DNA of 64,000 nucleotides, taken from positions 744,001-808,000 of the forward strand of contig NZ_JANQAJ010000006.1 of NCBI RefSeq assembly GCF_024707105.1, read 5' to 3'. Each line of letters starts with the position of its first letter. The stretch's first letter is position 1. The notes under the pieces were generated by a model. The model was not told the origin of the DNA, did not search any database, and saw nothing but the letters and a program-made list of their open reading frames with translations. A program made the position numbers and the translations under genes. Below, in pieces: positions 1 through 9,931 of the stretch. Source of the DNA: Devosia ginsengisoli (GTDB taxonomy: Bacteria > Pseudomonadota > Alphaproteobacteria > Rhizobiales > Devosiaceae).

Positions 1-27
1 CGCTCGGTCTACAGGGACCGGCGCGCG

Positions 28-2253
28 ATGTTGGCGGCTGCGTGGGGAACGGCGCTGGCAGCGGCGCTGAGCGCCTACAAGTCCCAATCATTGCCGCTTT
101 TCGCCATTGCCCTGGCCTTCATCATCATGGGCGTGCTGCGCTATGCCGATTCGCGCGCCTTCCAGCGGGCGGATATCGGCAGCGACGATGCCGAAGCGGC
201 CGAACACTGGGAAAACCGCGCCGTGGTTTCCGGTGCCCTGACGGGCATCGTCTATGGCGCGTGGTGCTTCATCTCCATGGTCGTCGTCAGGGATCCTTTC
301 GCCGCGCTGACCAGTGCCACGCTGACCACGGCCGCCATGGTGGGCCTGGTGGCCCGCAATTTCGGGCTGGATCGCCTGGTCACCATACAGATGGTGCTGG
401 TCATCCTGCCGCTGTCGGTCGGCTATGCCATGCATGGCGATATCTACCATATCGTGCTGGCCCTGCTGCTCGGCATCATGCTGGCGAGCTTCCGCAAACT
501 GGCCGCCGACACCCGCTCCATCCTGCTCAGCGCCGTGCATGGCCGCGTCGAGGCCTCGCGCCTGGCGGCAGAACTCGACATGGCCATGACCACGCTCGAG
601 CATGGCCTGTGCATGCTCGACGAGCGCGGCGTCATCTCGGTCGCCAATGAGCGGGCGGTGCGCCTGTTCAACCTCATGGGCCAGTCCGACCTGCTGGGCC
701 AGCCGGTCAGCGCCGTGCTCGGCACGCTGGGCGATAGCGGCGTGCTGCCACGCACCGCAGTCGATCGCCTGCTCGACGTCATCGGCAAGCATACGTCGGG
801 CAAGGTGCTGCTCTGCCTGCCGGCGGGCCGCTATTACGAAGTTTCGGTCAGCTCGCGCCTCGAGCGCAGCGTGCTGCTGTTCGAAGACATCAGCGAGCGC
901 ATCGCCTCGGAAGAGCGCATCAATTTCATGGCGCGCCACGATACGCTGACCGCGCTGCCCAACCGCACCTATTTCGGCGAATTGGCCACCGAGGACATGG
1001 AGGCCCGCCGCTTCGCCGGAGCCCGGCCGCGGCTGGTCTCGCTGATGATCATCGACATCGACGACTTCAAGCATGTCAACGACACGTTCGGCCATATCGT
1101 GGGCGACGAATTGCTGATGCAGGTGGCCAACCGCCTGCGCCAGACCGTGCCGGCCGAAGCCGTGCTGGCGCGGCTGGGCGGCGACGAATTCGTCATCTAT
1201 CGCGGCGCCGTGGGCGATGCGGCGCAGGCCCAGGCCGATGCCACCGCTATTCTCGGTGCGTTTTCCGAGCCATTCCGGCTCGAAGGGCTGACGCTGTCGG
1301 TTACGGTCAGCGTCGGGCTGACCACCAGTGCCATCGCCACCGAAGCCCTCGACGACCTGATGACCAAGGCCGACCTGGCGCTCTATTCGGCCAAGGGCGA
1401 CGGCAAGGCCCGCAGTCAGCTGTTCCACGCCCAGATGGATATCGACTACCACTATCGCCAGCGGCTCAAGGCCGATTTGCGCGATGCGGTGCGGGATGGC
1501 GCCCTGTCGCTTTCCTTCCAGCCGCTGTTGGACATCGCCACCCGCAAGGTGGTGACCTGCGAGGCGCTGGCCCGCTGGAACCATCCCGAACTGGGCCCGA
1601 TTCCGCCCTCGACCTTCATTCCGCTGGCCGAAGAAATGGGCCTGATCTCCACCATCACCTCCTGGGTGATCGGGCATGCGACCGAGCAATGCAGCCATTG
1701 GCCGGGCAATGTCGGCGTAGCCGTCAACATTTCGGCGCGCGATTTCCGTGGCAGCGACCTCGGCAACCTGGTGGAAGACGCGCTGGCCCGGTCCGGCCTC
1801 GATCCGGCGCGGCTCGAGATCGAAGTGACCGAGACGGCCGTGATCGAGGAGCGCGAGATCGCCCATCGTGTGCTCAGCGACCTGGCCGCCAAGGGCATTG
1901 CCATTGCGCTCGACGATTTCGGTACCGGCTATTCGTCATTGAGCTATCTCAATGCTTTGCCCTTCACCAAGCTCAAGATCGATCGCTCCTTCGTGGCCGA
2001 TATTGCCAGCAATCCGCGTTCGCTGCGCCTGCTGGCCAATGTGGCCCGGCTGGGCCGCGATCTCGACCTCACCGTCATCGCCGAAGGGGTCGAGACCGAA
2101 GAGCAGCTCAATACCATGCTGGCGCATACCGAGATCCAGCAGGTGCAGGGTTATTTCTTCAGCCGGCCGCTGCCCGAGCGCGATATCGGCGAGCTGATCG
2201 GCCGGCTCAATGCTGCCCAGGCCACGCCCCAGGCAAACCTTCGGCATGGTTAA
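28..2253 (+). CDS. Membrane-anchored diguanylate cyclase/phosphodiesterase (GGDEF-EAL)
   Basis: This protein should make and/or hydrolyse cyclic di-GMP at the inner membrane. About 165 N-terminal residues are hydrophobic membrane segments. A PAS-like linker follows (about 175-290), then a GGDEF domain with an intact GGDEF motif at residues 384-388, and an EAL domain with Glu-Ala-Leu at 512-514 and the loop DDFGTGYSS starting at 629. Both catalytic signatures are intact, so both activities are possible. I see no RxxD inhibitory site at the usual distance upstream of GGDEF. The frame stays open to the left edge of the window, so the true start may lie upstream and the first ATG may be internal. 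It stands alone, with 132 bp before the acyltransferase gene. Confidence 0.93.
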   Translation: MLAAAWGTALAAALSAYKSQSLPLFAIALAFIIMGVLRYADSRAFQRADIGSDDAEAAEHWENRAVVSGALTGIVYGAWCFISMVVVRDPFAALTSATLTTAAMVGLVARNFGLDRLVTIQMVLVILPLSVGYAMHGDIYHIVLALLLGIMLASFRKLAADTRSILLSAVHGRVEASRLAAELDMAMTTLEHGLCMLDERGVISVANERAVRLFNLMGQSDLLGQPVSAVLGTLGDSGVLPRTAVDRLLDVIGKHTSGKVLLCLPAGRYYEVSVSSRLERSVLLFEDISERIASEERINFMARHDTLTALPNRTYFGELATEDMEARRFAGARPRLVSLMIIDIDDFKHVNDTFGHIVGDELLMQVANRLRQTVPAEAVLARLGGDEFVIYRGAVGDAAQAQADATAILGAFSEPFRLEGLTLSVTVSVGLTTSAIATEALDDLMTKADLALYSAKGDGKARSQLFHAQMDIDYHYRQRLKADLRDAVRDGALSLSFQPLLDIATRKVVTCEALARWNHPELGPIPPSTFIPLAEEMGLISTITSWVIGHATEQCSHWPGNVGVAVNISARDFRGSDLGNLVEDALARSGLDPARLEIEVTETAVIEEREIAHRVLSDLAAKGIAIALDDFGTGYSSLSYLNALPFTKLKIDRSFVADIASNPRSLRLLANVARLGRDLDLTVIAEGVETEEQLNTMLAHTEIQQVQGYFFSRPLPERDIGELIGRLNAAQATPQANLRHG

Positions 2254-2385
2254 TCTGCATTAACACTTTGTAAACGAGTATTAATTCTTGCCCGACAGGT
2301 CTTCACGTCGGTGCGATCATCATTTTTTCCAATGCCGACATGCCTAACAAAAGATTAATATCCCCGCAGACTAGGGGACTTGGTA

Positions 2386-3144
2386 ATGAGTTCGGCATCC
2401 CAGCAAAGCAGTGCGCCCTCCCGTTTCGCCCTGACCTTGATCGATCTGCTCGACCGGGTGCAGTACCGGCGCGTCTCGGTGGAGGATCAGCTCGATCCGA
2501 TCTACCGGCTGCGCTACGAGGCCTATCGGCGGGAGGATTTCATCCCCGTCAATTCCGAGCAGATCACCCGCGACACCTATGACGAAGCGCCCAATTGCTA
2601 TGCTTTCGGCGTCTATATCGACGACAAGCTGGTGAGTTCGATCCGCCTGCATTTTGCCACGCAAGAGCAACGGACTTCGCCCAGCCTGGGCATCTGGCCC
2701 GACGTGCTGGGCGGCATTCTCGACAATGGCGAGACCTATCTCGACCCCAGCCGCTTCACTGCCGACCGCGACGCCACCCTCGCCTTCCCGGCTCTGCCCT
2801 ACCTGACGCTGCGTCTCGGCGTCATGGCCAGCGAGTATTTCGGCGCGACTTACTGTCTTTCTTCGGTTCGCCCCGAACATGCCCCTTTCTACAAAAGGGT
2901 GTTCGGTTCGACCCAGTTGGCCGGCGAGGGCCACTGGGGCGAACTGGCCTTTCCCGTCTGCCTCTATGCGACCTATCTGCCGGTGACGCTGCCCCGCATC
3001 ATCGAGCGCTATCCCTTCTTCATGTCGACGCCGGAAGAGCGGGAAATCCTGTTCGGCGCCGAACCCCGTGCGATCCAGGCCATTGCGCCCACGGCACGCC
3101 AGGCACACCGCCTGCGCCTGGTGGGCGCAACGGAAGAAGCCTGA
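2386..3144 (+). CDS. FeeM/LuxI-like N-acyltransferase (N-acyl amino acid synthase family)
   Basis: This 252-residue protein resembles the FeeM branch of the acyl-homoserine-lactone synthase/GNAT superfamily, which transfers a fatty acyl group to an amine. Visible family features are the Tyr-Arg-Leu-Arg-Tyr-Glu motif near residue 45 followed by a conserved D-x-Y, the DPSRF segment in mid-protein, and a C-terminal acyl-pocket region. The frame also has a TTG at 2380, but ATG 2386 is chosen because AGGGGA ends 7 bp before it. There is no LuxR-type regulator nearby, so a quorum-sensing role is not indicated. An N-acyl amino acid or ornithine-lipid-like product is as likely. Substrate unknown. Confidence 0.72.
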   Translation: MSSASQQSSAPSRFALTLIDLLDRVQYRRVSVEDQLDPIYRLRYEAYRREDFIPVNSEQITRDTYDEAPNCYAFGVYIDDKLVSSIRLHFATQEQRTSPSLGIWPDVLGGILDNGETYLDPSRFTADRDATLAFPALPYLTLRLGVMASEYFGATYCLSSVRPEHAPFYKRVFGSTQLAGEGHWGELAFPVCLYATYLPVTLPRIIERYPFFMSTPEEREILFGAEPRAIQAIAPTARQAHRLRLVGATEEA

Positions 3145-3157
3145 CGCTGAAGGGAAG

Positions 3158-3233
3158 TGGTGCCGCTTGCGTGACTCGAACACGCGACCCCATCATTACG
3201 AATGATGTGCTCTACCAACTGAGCTAAAGCGGC
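3158..3233 (-). tRNA. tRNA-Thr (anticodon CGT)
   Basis: Read on the minus strand this is a complete cloverleaf. The 7-bp acceptor stem is GCCGCTT/AAGCGGC, the D-loop contains AGTTGGTAGAGC, the anticodon arm is CATCA-TTCGTAA-TGATG with CGT in the loop, and the T-arm contains GTTCGAGTC. The 3' CCA is encoded (3158-3160). Anticodon CGT reads the Thr codon ACG. It lies between the convergent acyltransferase and hemY genes. Confidence 0.96.
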
Positions 3234-3246
3234 AACGGCTGGCCTT

Positions 3247-4614
3247 TTACGTTGGGTTTGCGGCCGGTGCAAGAGGCAAGGGGGCTTCCGCGGGCAATTG
3301 CGGTGGCAGGGGATCGGCGGCCGGGCGTCCGGTGACGGTCATGGGGATTTTCCACTCGAAGGCGTCGAGCTTGCCGGTGACCGGCGACATGGGTTCCCAT
3401 TCGTCGCTGACCAGGCCATCGGCGGTCCAGGCGGGGTCGCGCGGCGCGCGCACGGCGCGGGCCAGCCATTCGCGGGCCTTGCCCTGGTCGCCGCTCTGGC
3501 CCTCCTCGATTTCGGCCATGAGGCTCGCCACGCCCTGCGTCGCATCGGCGCCGATAAAGGGCGCCAGCGCCTTGCGGGCCAAAGGCCAGTCATAGGCGTC
3601 GATGGCTGATCGAGCCAGGACCATACCGGCGGCGCGATGGGGCGGCGGGGTCTGGATGATCTCGCCCAGGCGCTTGAGCCGTTCCACCGCCGAAGCGCCG
3701 GGCTGGGCATGGGCATAGAGCGTGGCCACATCCGGATGGCCGGTGGCGCGCCAGATGCGGCGCAGCAGGCTCATGGCCTTGCGCGTATCGCCCCTGTTGA
3801 TGTGGATGCGGGCGGCGATCAGTGCGGCGGGCACGAAATCGGGCAGCAGTTTCAGCGCGGTCAGGGCGTGGTCGAGCGCGGCCAGCGGATCGCTGGTTTC
3901 GGCCTCGCGGGCGCGGGCGGTTTCGATCACCGCCTGGCGGCGGCGCTTGCGGGCGCGGTCCTCGCGGCTCTGCGCCTGTTCGACATTGACCATGGCCACG
4001 GCGGCGGCCCATTGGCCGCGCCGCGCCAGGTCGTCGAACACGGCATCGGCCGCCCAGCCGCTTTGCGGCGCCAGCGCCAAAGCCTTGCGGGCAAAGGTCA
4101 GCGCCGCCTCGGGCCGGTGCTGGGCGCGCGCCTGGTCATAGAGTCCGGTGAGCGCCGCCACGGCGGTCTTTTCGCTGGCGATAAGGGCGCGGTAATGCTC
4201 GCGGGCGGCCGGCATGTCACCCAAAGCCAGGTCGGCACGGGCCTCGAGCAGACGTGCGGCGGCATTGGTCGGCAGGCGCGCTTGCGCATCTTGGGCCAGC
4301 ATGCGGGCGCGAGCCGGATCGCCCGCCTGCAGGGCCACGATGGCGTCGGACAGGGCTTCGACGCCCTGTTCACGTCGGCGTTCGCTGCGGCGACGGGCCA
4401 TGTTGCGTGGCGCCGAGAGAATGCGGCGGATTATCGCCCAGAGCCCGATGACCAGGATGGCGATGACGATGAAAATGACGATAGCGGCGCCCAAGCGCGG
4501 CTGCATGCGATAGCCGGCCGCTTCCAGCGTCAGCGTGCCAGGCAGCGAAATGAGCCAGGCCGCCAAGGCGGTGACGACGAGGCTGCCGGTTATCCACGAG
4601 GCGAGGCGGATCAT
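3247..4614 (-). CDS. hemY: HemY-like inner-membrane TPR protein
   Basis: This 455-residue protein belongs to the proteobacterial HemY family, tied to late heme synthesis by operon position but without a proven enzymatic role. It has two N-terminal membrane segments (about 5-27 and 40-65), a basic stretch rich in Arg, then a long alpha-helical tetratricopeptide-like region and a Pro/Ala-rich tail. ATG at 4614 overlaps the stop of the mic60-like gene by four bases (ATGA). The open frame continues upstream inside that gene, but the membrane anchor follows this ATG directly. It is last in the operon hemC-hemD-mic60-hemY. Confidence 0.88.
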   Translation of the reverse strand: MIRLASWITGSLVVTALAAWLISLPGTLTLEAAGYRMQPRLGAAIVIFIVIAILVIGLWAIIRRILSAPRNMARRRSERRREQGVEALSDAIVALQAGDPARARMLAQDAQARLPTNAAARLLEARADLALGDMPAAREHYRALIASEKTAVAALTGLYDQARAQHRPEAALTFARKALALAPQSGWAADAVFDDLARRGQWAAAVAMVNVEQAQSREDRARKRRRQAVIETARAREAETSDPLAALDHALTALKLLPDFVPAALIAARIHINRGDTRKAMSLLRRIWRATGHPDVATLYAHAQPGASAVERLKRLGEIIQTPPPHRAAGMVLARSAIDAYDWPLARKALAPFIGADATQGVASLMAEIEEGQSGDQGKAREWLARAVRAPRDPAWTADGLVSDEWEPMSPVTGKLDAFEWKIPMTVTGRPAADPLPPQLPAEAPLPLAPAANPT

Positions 4615-5822
4615 TGGCCGGCCTCGCCGGACAGGGCGCTGACGCGCAGATTGTCGAGGAAACGCGTGGCCTCGGCCTGGCCGGCGACCAGGGAAGGCAG
4701 GTCCTCGCCGGCTGCCAGCATCGGGGCGGGCAGCGAGGCGAGCAGGGTCTCGGCGGCGATGAAATCGCGCCGGGCAATGGCGCCTTCGAGGCGCGACATC
4801 ACCGCGTCGGGCGTGTCGCCCTCGATTTCGCCGGTAGGCCGAAGCGCAATGGCCGAGCGGAACCAGTCGAGCGCGCCATCCTGCCATTGGGCATTGGGGT
4901 CGGCCGGGCGCCCGGCCAGCATGGCTGGCAGCACGGTGGCGAAGCGGCTGGCAATGATGTCGGGTCGGGGGAGGCCGGTTTCGGCATTGTTGGCGATGGC
5001 TGACGGCACGGTTGCCGCGGGCAGCGCGGCGCGGAGGGCGCCGAGTTCGTTGGCATAGGGCCGGCCGGTGTCGAAGGCGGTTTCCAGCCCCGACAGGATC
5101 AGCGGCAATTGCAGTACCGCACCGATATCGCCGGGTTGCTCGGCGAGGGTCGCGGTGGCTGCCGACATCGTGGTGTCGAGCGTGCGCAAGCCGGCTTCGG
5201 CGGTGCCGAGGCGTGCGGCGACTTCATCGAGGCGTGCGGTCAGGGCCGCCAGGTCGGTGCGCAGCGTTTCCACTGCGCCGGTATCGGCGGCAGGCACCGG
5301 TGCGTTGGCGAGCCTGTCGATCCGCGCCGTCAATGCCGCAATGTCGCCCTCGATATTGCCGAGATCGACAGGAGCGGCGCTGGCCGTGGCGGGCGCTGCC
5401 GGCTCGGCCGATTCCAGTGCGCCGATGCGCTGATTGAGCGCCGCCAATTCGCTCTGCGTGGTCTGGGTCACCGTTTCGAGTTCGGGAATGGCGGTGGCGA
5501 ATTGCGCCAGGCGCGGGTCCGCGGCGGGGGTAGGGGCCGGCGTGGTCGGCCACAGGCCGAGCCAGGCCAGGCCATAGGCTGCGACGAGACCCAGCACGCC
5601 GCCCGCCACAGCGGCGCCAAAGGCAAAGCCGCCGGATGCCGGGGCAGTGTCGGCCGGCTTGGCGCGCGGGGGTGGTTCCTTCGCCGGGGCAGGCTTGCTT
5701 TCAGGCTTGGCTTCGGGCTTGCCGGCGCCGGTTTCGCGCGCCTTGAGGTCGAGCACCGGCGGCTTGACCGGGCCGGTCTTGCTCTCGGTCGGCTTGGGAT
5801 CACTGTCCTTGCTATCCGCCAT
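4611..5822 (-). CDS. Alphaproteobacterial Mic60/mitofilin-like membrane protein
   Basis: This 403-residue protein has the layout of bacterial Mic60 (COG4223). A charged Lys/Pro/Ala-rich cytoplasmic N-terminus (1-68) is followed by one membrane segment (about 70-95), a long coiled-coil periplasmic region (about 105-225) and a C-terminal helical mitofilin-type domain. In Alphaproteobacteria this gene commonly lies between hemD and hemY, as here. Related proteins shape intracytoplasmic or inner-membrane invaginations and contact the outer membrane; a similar role is inferred. The reading frame is 27 bp downstream of hemD and overlaps hemY by four bases. Confidence 0.85.
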   Translation of the reverse strand: MADSKDSDPKPTESKTGPVKPPVLDLKARETGAGKPEAKPESKPAPAKEPPPRAKPADTAPASGGFAFGAAVAGGVLGLVAAYGLAWLGLWPTTPAPTPAADPRLAQFATAIPELETVTQTTQSELAALNQRIGALESAEPAAPATASAAPVDLGNIEGDIAALTARIDRLANAPVPAADTGAVETLRTDLAALTARLDEVAARLGTAEAGLRTLDTTMSAATATLAEQPGDIGAVLQLPLILSGLETAFDTGRPYANELGALRAALPAATVPSAIANNAETGLPRPDIIASRFATVLPAMLAGRPADPNAQWQDGALDWFRSAIALRPTGEIEGDTPDAVMSRLEGAIARRDFIAAETLLASLPAPMLAAGEDLPSLVAGQAEATRFLDNLRVSALSGEAGQ

Positions 5823-5849
5823 TGCTGACTGTCCTCTTCTCGGAGCCGA

Positions 5850-6575
5850 TCATGGCCCAGTTTGCTCGCGGGCAAAAGCCAAAGCGAGCGACATCATGGC
5901 GTCTTCGTCGGGCCGATCAGCCAGGCTGATGCGGCTGAAGCGGGCTTCCAGCAGCGGTTCGGCCACCGCTTCGGACATGCACAGCATGGCCAGCCGGCTG
6001 CGGCGGGTGCGTGGCAGGGCGTCGGCCAGCCGGGCAAAGACCTCGGCCGAGCGCCGCGAATAGGCCAGCACCGCGCCGATTTCCTCGCCCAGCTCGGCCA
6101 GAACAGCATCAGGCAGGGCATCGGCCGCTACCATTTCGTAGACTTTTGCTGTCGCCACCATCACGCCCAGAGGGGCCAGCGCCTTGGCGAGGTCGGCGCT
6201 CTGGTGCTTGCCGGCGGGATAGAAGATCGGCCCTTTCATGCGGGCAATGGTCATGGCGTTGACCAGATCCTGAAAGGCTCCCGCCGCGCTGCTGACTCGC
6301 TCGAAGCCGGCTTCATTGGCTTCGCGCGCCGTATGGTCGCCCACGGCGAAAACCGGCAGGTGCCGATAGGGCGCCAGCATGTCCCGGTCGGCGAGGGCAC
6401 GGACGGCATTGGCTGATGTCAGCACCATGGCGGTGAAGCCATCGGGCGGCGGCAGGCTGGAATCGAGCGTCTGCCGTACCATGAGCGGCACGGCAACACC
6501 GGCGATGCCGAGCGCATCGAGCCGCGCCAGCGTCGCCTGTGCGTCGGGCTCGGGCCGTGTCACCAGCATTTTCAT
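5850..6575 (-). CDS. hemD: Uroporphyrinogen-III synthase
   Basis: HemD closes and isomerises hydroxymethylbilane to uroporphyrinogen III in tetrapyrrole synthesis. The 241-residue sequence begins [12 protein letters not shown], the usual N-terminal Arg-Pro signature of the family. It also has the conserved TSANAVRAL segment, the VGDHTAREA segment and AYSRRSAEVF near the C-terminal half. HemD sequences diverge strongly, so the assignment rests on these motifs and on the position right after hemC. ATG 6575 is chosen because it overlaps the hemC stop as ATGA; a start 15 bases further upstream would lie deeper in hemC. Confidence 0.92.
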   Translation of the reverse strand: MKMLVTRPEPDAQATLARLDALGIAGVAVPLMVRQTLDSSLPPPDGFTAMVLTSANAVRALADRDMLAPYRHLPVFAVGDHTAREANEAGFERVSSAAGAFQDLVNAMTIARMKGPIFYPAGKHQSADLAKALAPLGVMVATAKVYEMVAADALPDAVLAELGEEIGAVLAYSRRSAEVFARLADALPRTRRSRLAMLCMSEAVAEPLLEARFSRISLADRPDEDAMMSLALAFAREQTGP

Positions 6576-7516
6576 GAGCGTTGCGCCCATTGTGCCAGCC
6601 AGTCGGTGCCGGCCTGGGCGATCAGGTCGTCGCCCACCTGCCGGCCAAGCGCTTCGGGGTCGCTGCCGGTGGCGGCGCTGTTGAATTCGGTGCGGCCGTC
6701 CAGGCTCAATATCTGCCCCTTGAGGGTGAGGGTTGCGCCATCGAGCCGGGTCAGCGCGCCCACCGGCGTGCGGCAGGAGCCGTCGAGCACGGCCAGCATG
6801 GCGCGTTCGGCCGCGATAGAACGGTGGGTCGGCTCATGGTCGAGCGCCGCGACGAGTTCGGCCATGCGCGCGTCATCGCTGCGCACGGCCAGGCCGATAG
6901 CGCCCTGCGCCGGGGCCGGCATGAAGATTTCGGGGTCGAGCAAGGCGGTGGCGCGGTGGCCCTCGCCCAGGCGGTTGAGCCCGGCCATGGCCAGCATGGT
7001 GGCATCGGCCACGCCATCGAGCAGCTTCTGCAACCGCGTGCCGACATTGCCGCGGAAGGGTACGATGGTCAGGTCCGGCCGCGCCCGCAAAACCTGCGCG
7101 GCGCGGCGGATGGACGAGGTGCCGAACTTGCCGCGCTCGGGCAGGTAGTCGATATCCCGCGCCTTGACCGACAGGAAGGCGTCGCGCACGTCCTCGCGTT
7201 CGAGAAAGGCGACGAGCCGGATGCCGTCGGGCAGACGGGTCGCCACGTCCTTGGACGAATGCACGCCGATATCGACGCGCCCGGCCAGCATGGCCTCGTC
7301 GATTTCCTTGGTGAACAGGCCCTTGCCGCCGATTTCGATCAGGCTGGCATTGCTGGCCTGGCTGCGGTCGCCGCCGGTGGAAATCACCTCGATGGCGATA
7401 TCATCTTCGCTGACGCCATGGGCCTCCGACAGCAGGCGCCGCACCAGCCGCGCCTGGGCCAGAGCCAGCGGGCTGCCACGAGTTCCGATGCGGGCGAAGG
7501 GGGCGGGCGATTGCAA
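6572..7516 (-). CDS. hemC: Porphobilinogen deaminase (hydroxymethylbilane synthase)
   Basis: HemC polymerises four porphobilinogens to hydroxymethylbilane in the cytoplasm. The 314 residues show [13 protein letters not shown] at the N-terminus, [11 protein letters not shown] with the catalytic Asp loop, the [10 protein letters not shown] arginine cluster, and [10 protein letters not shown] carrying the Cys that holds the dipyrromethane cofactor. The start is a TTG at 7514-7516; an in-frame stop lies just upstream and no ATG fits. It is the first gene of a four-gene operon and diverges from tsaD with only 56 bp between start codons, so the two promoters must overlap. Confidence 0.96.
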   Translation of the reverse strand: MQSPAPFARIGTRGSPLALAQARLVRRLLSEAHGVSEDDIAIEVISTGGDRSQASNASLIEIGGKGLFTKEIDEAMLAGRVDIGVHSSKDVATRLPDGIRLVAFLEREDVRDAFLSVKARDIDYLPERGKFGTSSIRRAAQVLRARPDLTIVPFRGNVGTRLQKLLDGVADATMLAMAGLNRLGEGHRATALLDPEIFMPAPAQGAIGLAVRSDDARMAELVAALDHEPTHRSIAAERAMLAVLDGSCRTPVGALTRLDGATLTLKGQILSLDGRTEFNSAATGSDPEALGRQVGDDLIAQAGTDWLAQWAQRS

Positions 7517-7572
7517 TGTCTTTGCGTCCTATAGTAGGCAGAACCATCCCCAGAGGGAGTAACCAGTTCGTC

Positions 7573-8652
7573 GTGACCGGGCAAGCGCCAGCCATTATCC
7601 TCGGCATAGAGACCAGCTGCGACGAAACCGCGGCGGCGGTAGTCCTGCGCGACGAATCCGGCAGAGGCACGATTCGTTCCAATGTGGTGCGCAGCCAGCT
7701 CGATGAACATGCGGCATTCGGCGGCGTGGTGCCCGAACTGGCGGCGCGGGCCCATGTCACCTATCTCGACCACATCATCGCCCAGGCCTGCCGCGAGGCC
7801 GGCGTGACGCTTGGTGATGTCGACGCCATTGCGGCCACGGCCGGGCCGGGGCTGATCGGGGGCGTGCTGGTGGGCCTCACCACGGCCAAGGCGCTGGCGG
7901 CGGCGCTCGACAAGCCGCTGATCGCGGTCAATCATCTCGAAGCCCATGCGCTGACGGCGCGGCTGACCGATGGGGTGCAGTTTCCCTATCTCATGCTGCT
8001 GGTGAGCGGCGGGCACAGCCAGTTCGTGCTGGTGCGCGGCGTGGGTGACTACGAGCGCTGGGGTACGACGATAGACGATGCGCTGGGCGAAGCCTTCGAC
8101 AAGGTGGCCAAGCTCCTGAGCCTCGGCCATCCCGGCGGTCCGGCCGTCGAAGCCATCGCCAAATCGGGCGATCCGAAACGCTTCAAGTTTCCGCGCCCGC
8201 TGCTGCGCGAGGCCCGGCTCGATTTTTCCTTCTCCGGCCTCAAGACCGCGGTGCGGCTGCAGGCCGAGGCGCTGGCGCCGCTCAGCGACCGCGATGTGGC
8301 CGATATCGCCGCCAGCTTCCAGGCATCGGTGGCCGAAATTGTCGCCGTGCGGGCCGGGCAGGCTCTGGCGAAGTTCAAGGCCGAACTGCCGGAGGCCACG
8401 CCGCAACTGGTGGTGGCGGGTGGCGTCGCTGCCAATCAGGCCATCGGCGCGGCTTTGCGTGCCGCCTGTGCCGAGGCAGGTGCCGCGCTCATCGTGCCGC
8501 CCATCGCGCTCTGCACCGACAATGGCGCCATGGTCGCCTGGGCCGGGGCGGAACGTTTCGCTCTCGGCGTACATGACGGGCTCACCTTCACCGCGCGGCC
8601 GCGCTGGCCGCTCGATCTCGAAGACATGAAGGTTGCGCCCGATGCGGCTTGA
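7573..8652 (+). CDS. tsaD: tRNA N6-threonylcarbamoyladenosine synthase subunit TsaD
   Basis: TsaD, with TsaB and TsaE, transfers threonylcarbamoyl to A37 of ANN-reading tRNAs. The protein starts [19 protein letters not shown] and carries the Fe-binding HEAHAL motif, the GGHSQ motif, the nucleotide-binding LGEAFDKV segment, and GGVAANQAI followed by CTDNGAM. GTG 7573 is preferred, with AGGGAG 13 bp upstream. The frame also opens at ATG 7516, but that would overlap the hemC start region. The product is 359 residues, normal for the family. It overlaps gpsA by 11 bases and heads the tsaD-gpsA-yciI-EVE unit. Confidence 0.96.
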   Translation: MTGQAPAIILGIETSCDETAAAVVLRDESGRGTIRSNVVRSQLDEHAAFGGVVPELAARAHVTYLDHIIAQACREAGVTLGDVDAIAATAGPGLIGGVLVGLTTAKALAAALDKPLIAVNHLEAHALTARLTDGVQFPYLMLLVSGGHSQFVLVRGVGDYERWGTTIDDALGEAFDKVAKLLSLGHPGGPAVEAIAKSGDPKRFKFPRPLLREARLDFSFSGLKTAVRLQAEALAPLSDRDVADIAASFQASVAEIVAVRAGQALAKFKAELPEATPQLVVAGGVAANQAIGAALRAACAEAGAALIVPPIALCTDNGAMVAWAGAERFALGVHDGLTFTARPRWPLDLEDMKVAPDAA

Positions 8653-9628
8653 AACGGTATCGGTCATCGGCGGCGGCGCCTGGGGCACCGCGCTGGCACA
8701 GGCGGCCGCCATGGCGGGCCGAAGGGTGTCGCTGGTGGCGCGCGATGCGGCCCAGGTCGACGAAATCAATACCAGCCGCACCAATGTCCGCTATCTCGGG
8801 ACGCAGCAATTGCATCCCGCCATTACTGCCGCGACCAGTGCGAGCCTGGCCGATATCGTCATCCTCGCCGTGCCGGCGCAGGCGAGCCGCATGGCCCTGG
8901 GCGCGCTCGACCCGGCCTTGCTCACCGGCAAGCCGGTCGTGCTATCGGCCAAGGGGCTCGAAACCGGCACGCTGGAGCGGCAGAGCGAAATCCTGCTCGA
9001 CATGGCGCCCGAAGCCATTCCCTTTGTGCTGTCCGGCCCCAGCTTTGCTGCCGACGTGGCCGCGGGTCGACCGACCGCCGTGACGCTGGCGGGCGACGAT
9101 GCCAGTGAGACCTCGGCGCTGGCAGCGGCCCTGGCCGGCCCCAGCTTCCGCCCCTATGCCGCCGATGACCGGATCGGGGTCGAAATCGCCGGGGCGCTCA
9201 AGAATGTCTATGCCCTGGCCTGCGGTGCCGTCGAAGGCGCGGGGCTCGGCGCCTCCGCCCGTTCGGCGCTGATTGCCCGGGCCTATGCCGAAATGGCGCG
9301 CATGGTCGCGGCCATGGGCGGCTCGGCCACGACGCTCACCGGGCTGGCCGGGCTGGGGGACCTGACGCTGACCTGCACCTCGGTGCAGTCGCGCAATTAC
9401 CAGTTCGGCATGGCCTTGGGCCGCGGCCAGTCGGTCGAGGCAATCATGGCCGGCGGGGCCAAACTGGCCGAGGGCGTCGCCACCACGCCGGTTGCCGATG
9501 CGCTGGCCAGAAGCCTCGCTGTCGAGGCGCCACTGATCCAGGCGGTGCATGCCGTGCTCAGTGGCAGCGCCGATATTGCCACAGTCGTTGCGGGGCTGAT
9601 GTCCCGCCCACTCAAACGGGAGGATTGA
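8642..9628 (+). CDS. gpsA: Glycerol-3-phosphate dehydrogenase [NAD(P)+]
   Basis: GpsA reduces dihydroxyacetone phosphate to sn-glycerol-3-phosphate for phospholipid synthesis. The Rossmann signature [12 protein letters not shown] is at the N-terminus, GPSFAADVA in mid-protein, the catalytic-Lys segment [14 protein letters not shown], and the C-terminal signature [15 protein letters not shown] 8642 overlaps the end of tsaD by 11 bases. A TTG nine bases upstream is in frame but less likely. The product has 328 residues, the expected length. Confidence 0.96.
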   Translation: MRLETVSVIGGGAWGTALAQAAAMAGRRVSLVARDAAQVDEINTSRTNVRYLGTQQLHPAITAATSASLADIVILAVPAQASRMALGALDPALLTGKPVVLSAKGLETGTLERQSEILLDMAPEAIPFVLSGPSFAADVAAGRPTAVTLAGDDASETSALAAALAGPSFRPYAADDRIGVEIAGALKNVYALACGAVEGAGLGASARSALIARAYAEMARMVAAMGGSATTLTGLAGLGDLTLTCTSVQSRNYQFGMALGRGQSVEAIMAGGAKLAEGVATTPVADALARSLAVEAPLIQAVHAVLSGSADIATVVAGLMSRPLKRED

Positions 9629-9632
9629 TCCC

Positions 9633-9929
9633 ATGCCGCTCTTCGTCATGATCGCCAAGGACAAGCCGGGCACCGGCGACAAGCGTACCGCCACGCGTCC
9701 GGTGCATATGGATCACCTTGCCGCCATGGGCGAAAAGCTGGTCTTTGCCGGCGCGCTGATGGGGGATGATGGCAATCCGGAAGGTTCGCTGCTGGTGCTC
9801 GAAGCTGATAATCTCGAGGCGGCCAAGGCGGTGCTGCTGGCCGATCCCTTCGTCTCCGAGGGTATTTTCGGCTCGGTCGAGGTCAAGCCCTGGCGCATCG
9901 CTTTCAATCATAGCGGACGGGAGTTCTAG
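9633..9929 (+). CDS. YciI family protein
   Basis: This is a 98-residue protein of the YciI fold (dimeric ferredoxin-like alpha/beta). It carries the conserved pattern R-xx-H-xx-H/L near residues 22-30 (RPVHMDHL) and the DPFV segment near 72-76 that mark the family. No activity is established for most members; a few act as small hydrolases or dehalogenase-like enzymes. It starts four bases after the gpsA stop with GGGAGG upstream, and precedes the EVE gene by two bases, so it is co-transcribed. Confidence 0.88.
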   Translation: MPLFVMIAKDKPGTGDKRTATRPVHMDHLAAMGEKLVFAGALMGDDGNPEGSLLVLEADNLEAAKAVLLADPFVSEGIFGSVEVKPWRIAFNHSGREF

Positions 9930-9931
9930 CC

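Noticed and set aside
2254-2385. TTAA-N6-TTAAC near 2252-2266 as a CtrA box
   Set aside because: The spacer is six bases, not seven, and no start codon is well placed. The two exact N7 boxes are stronger.
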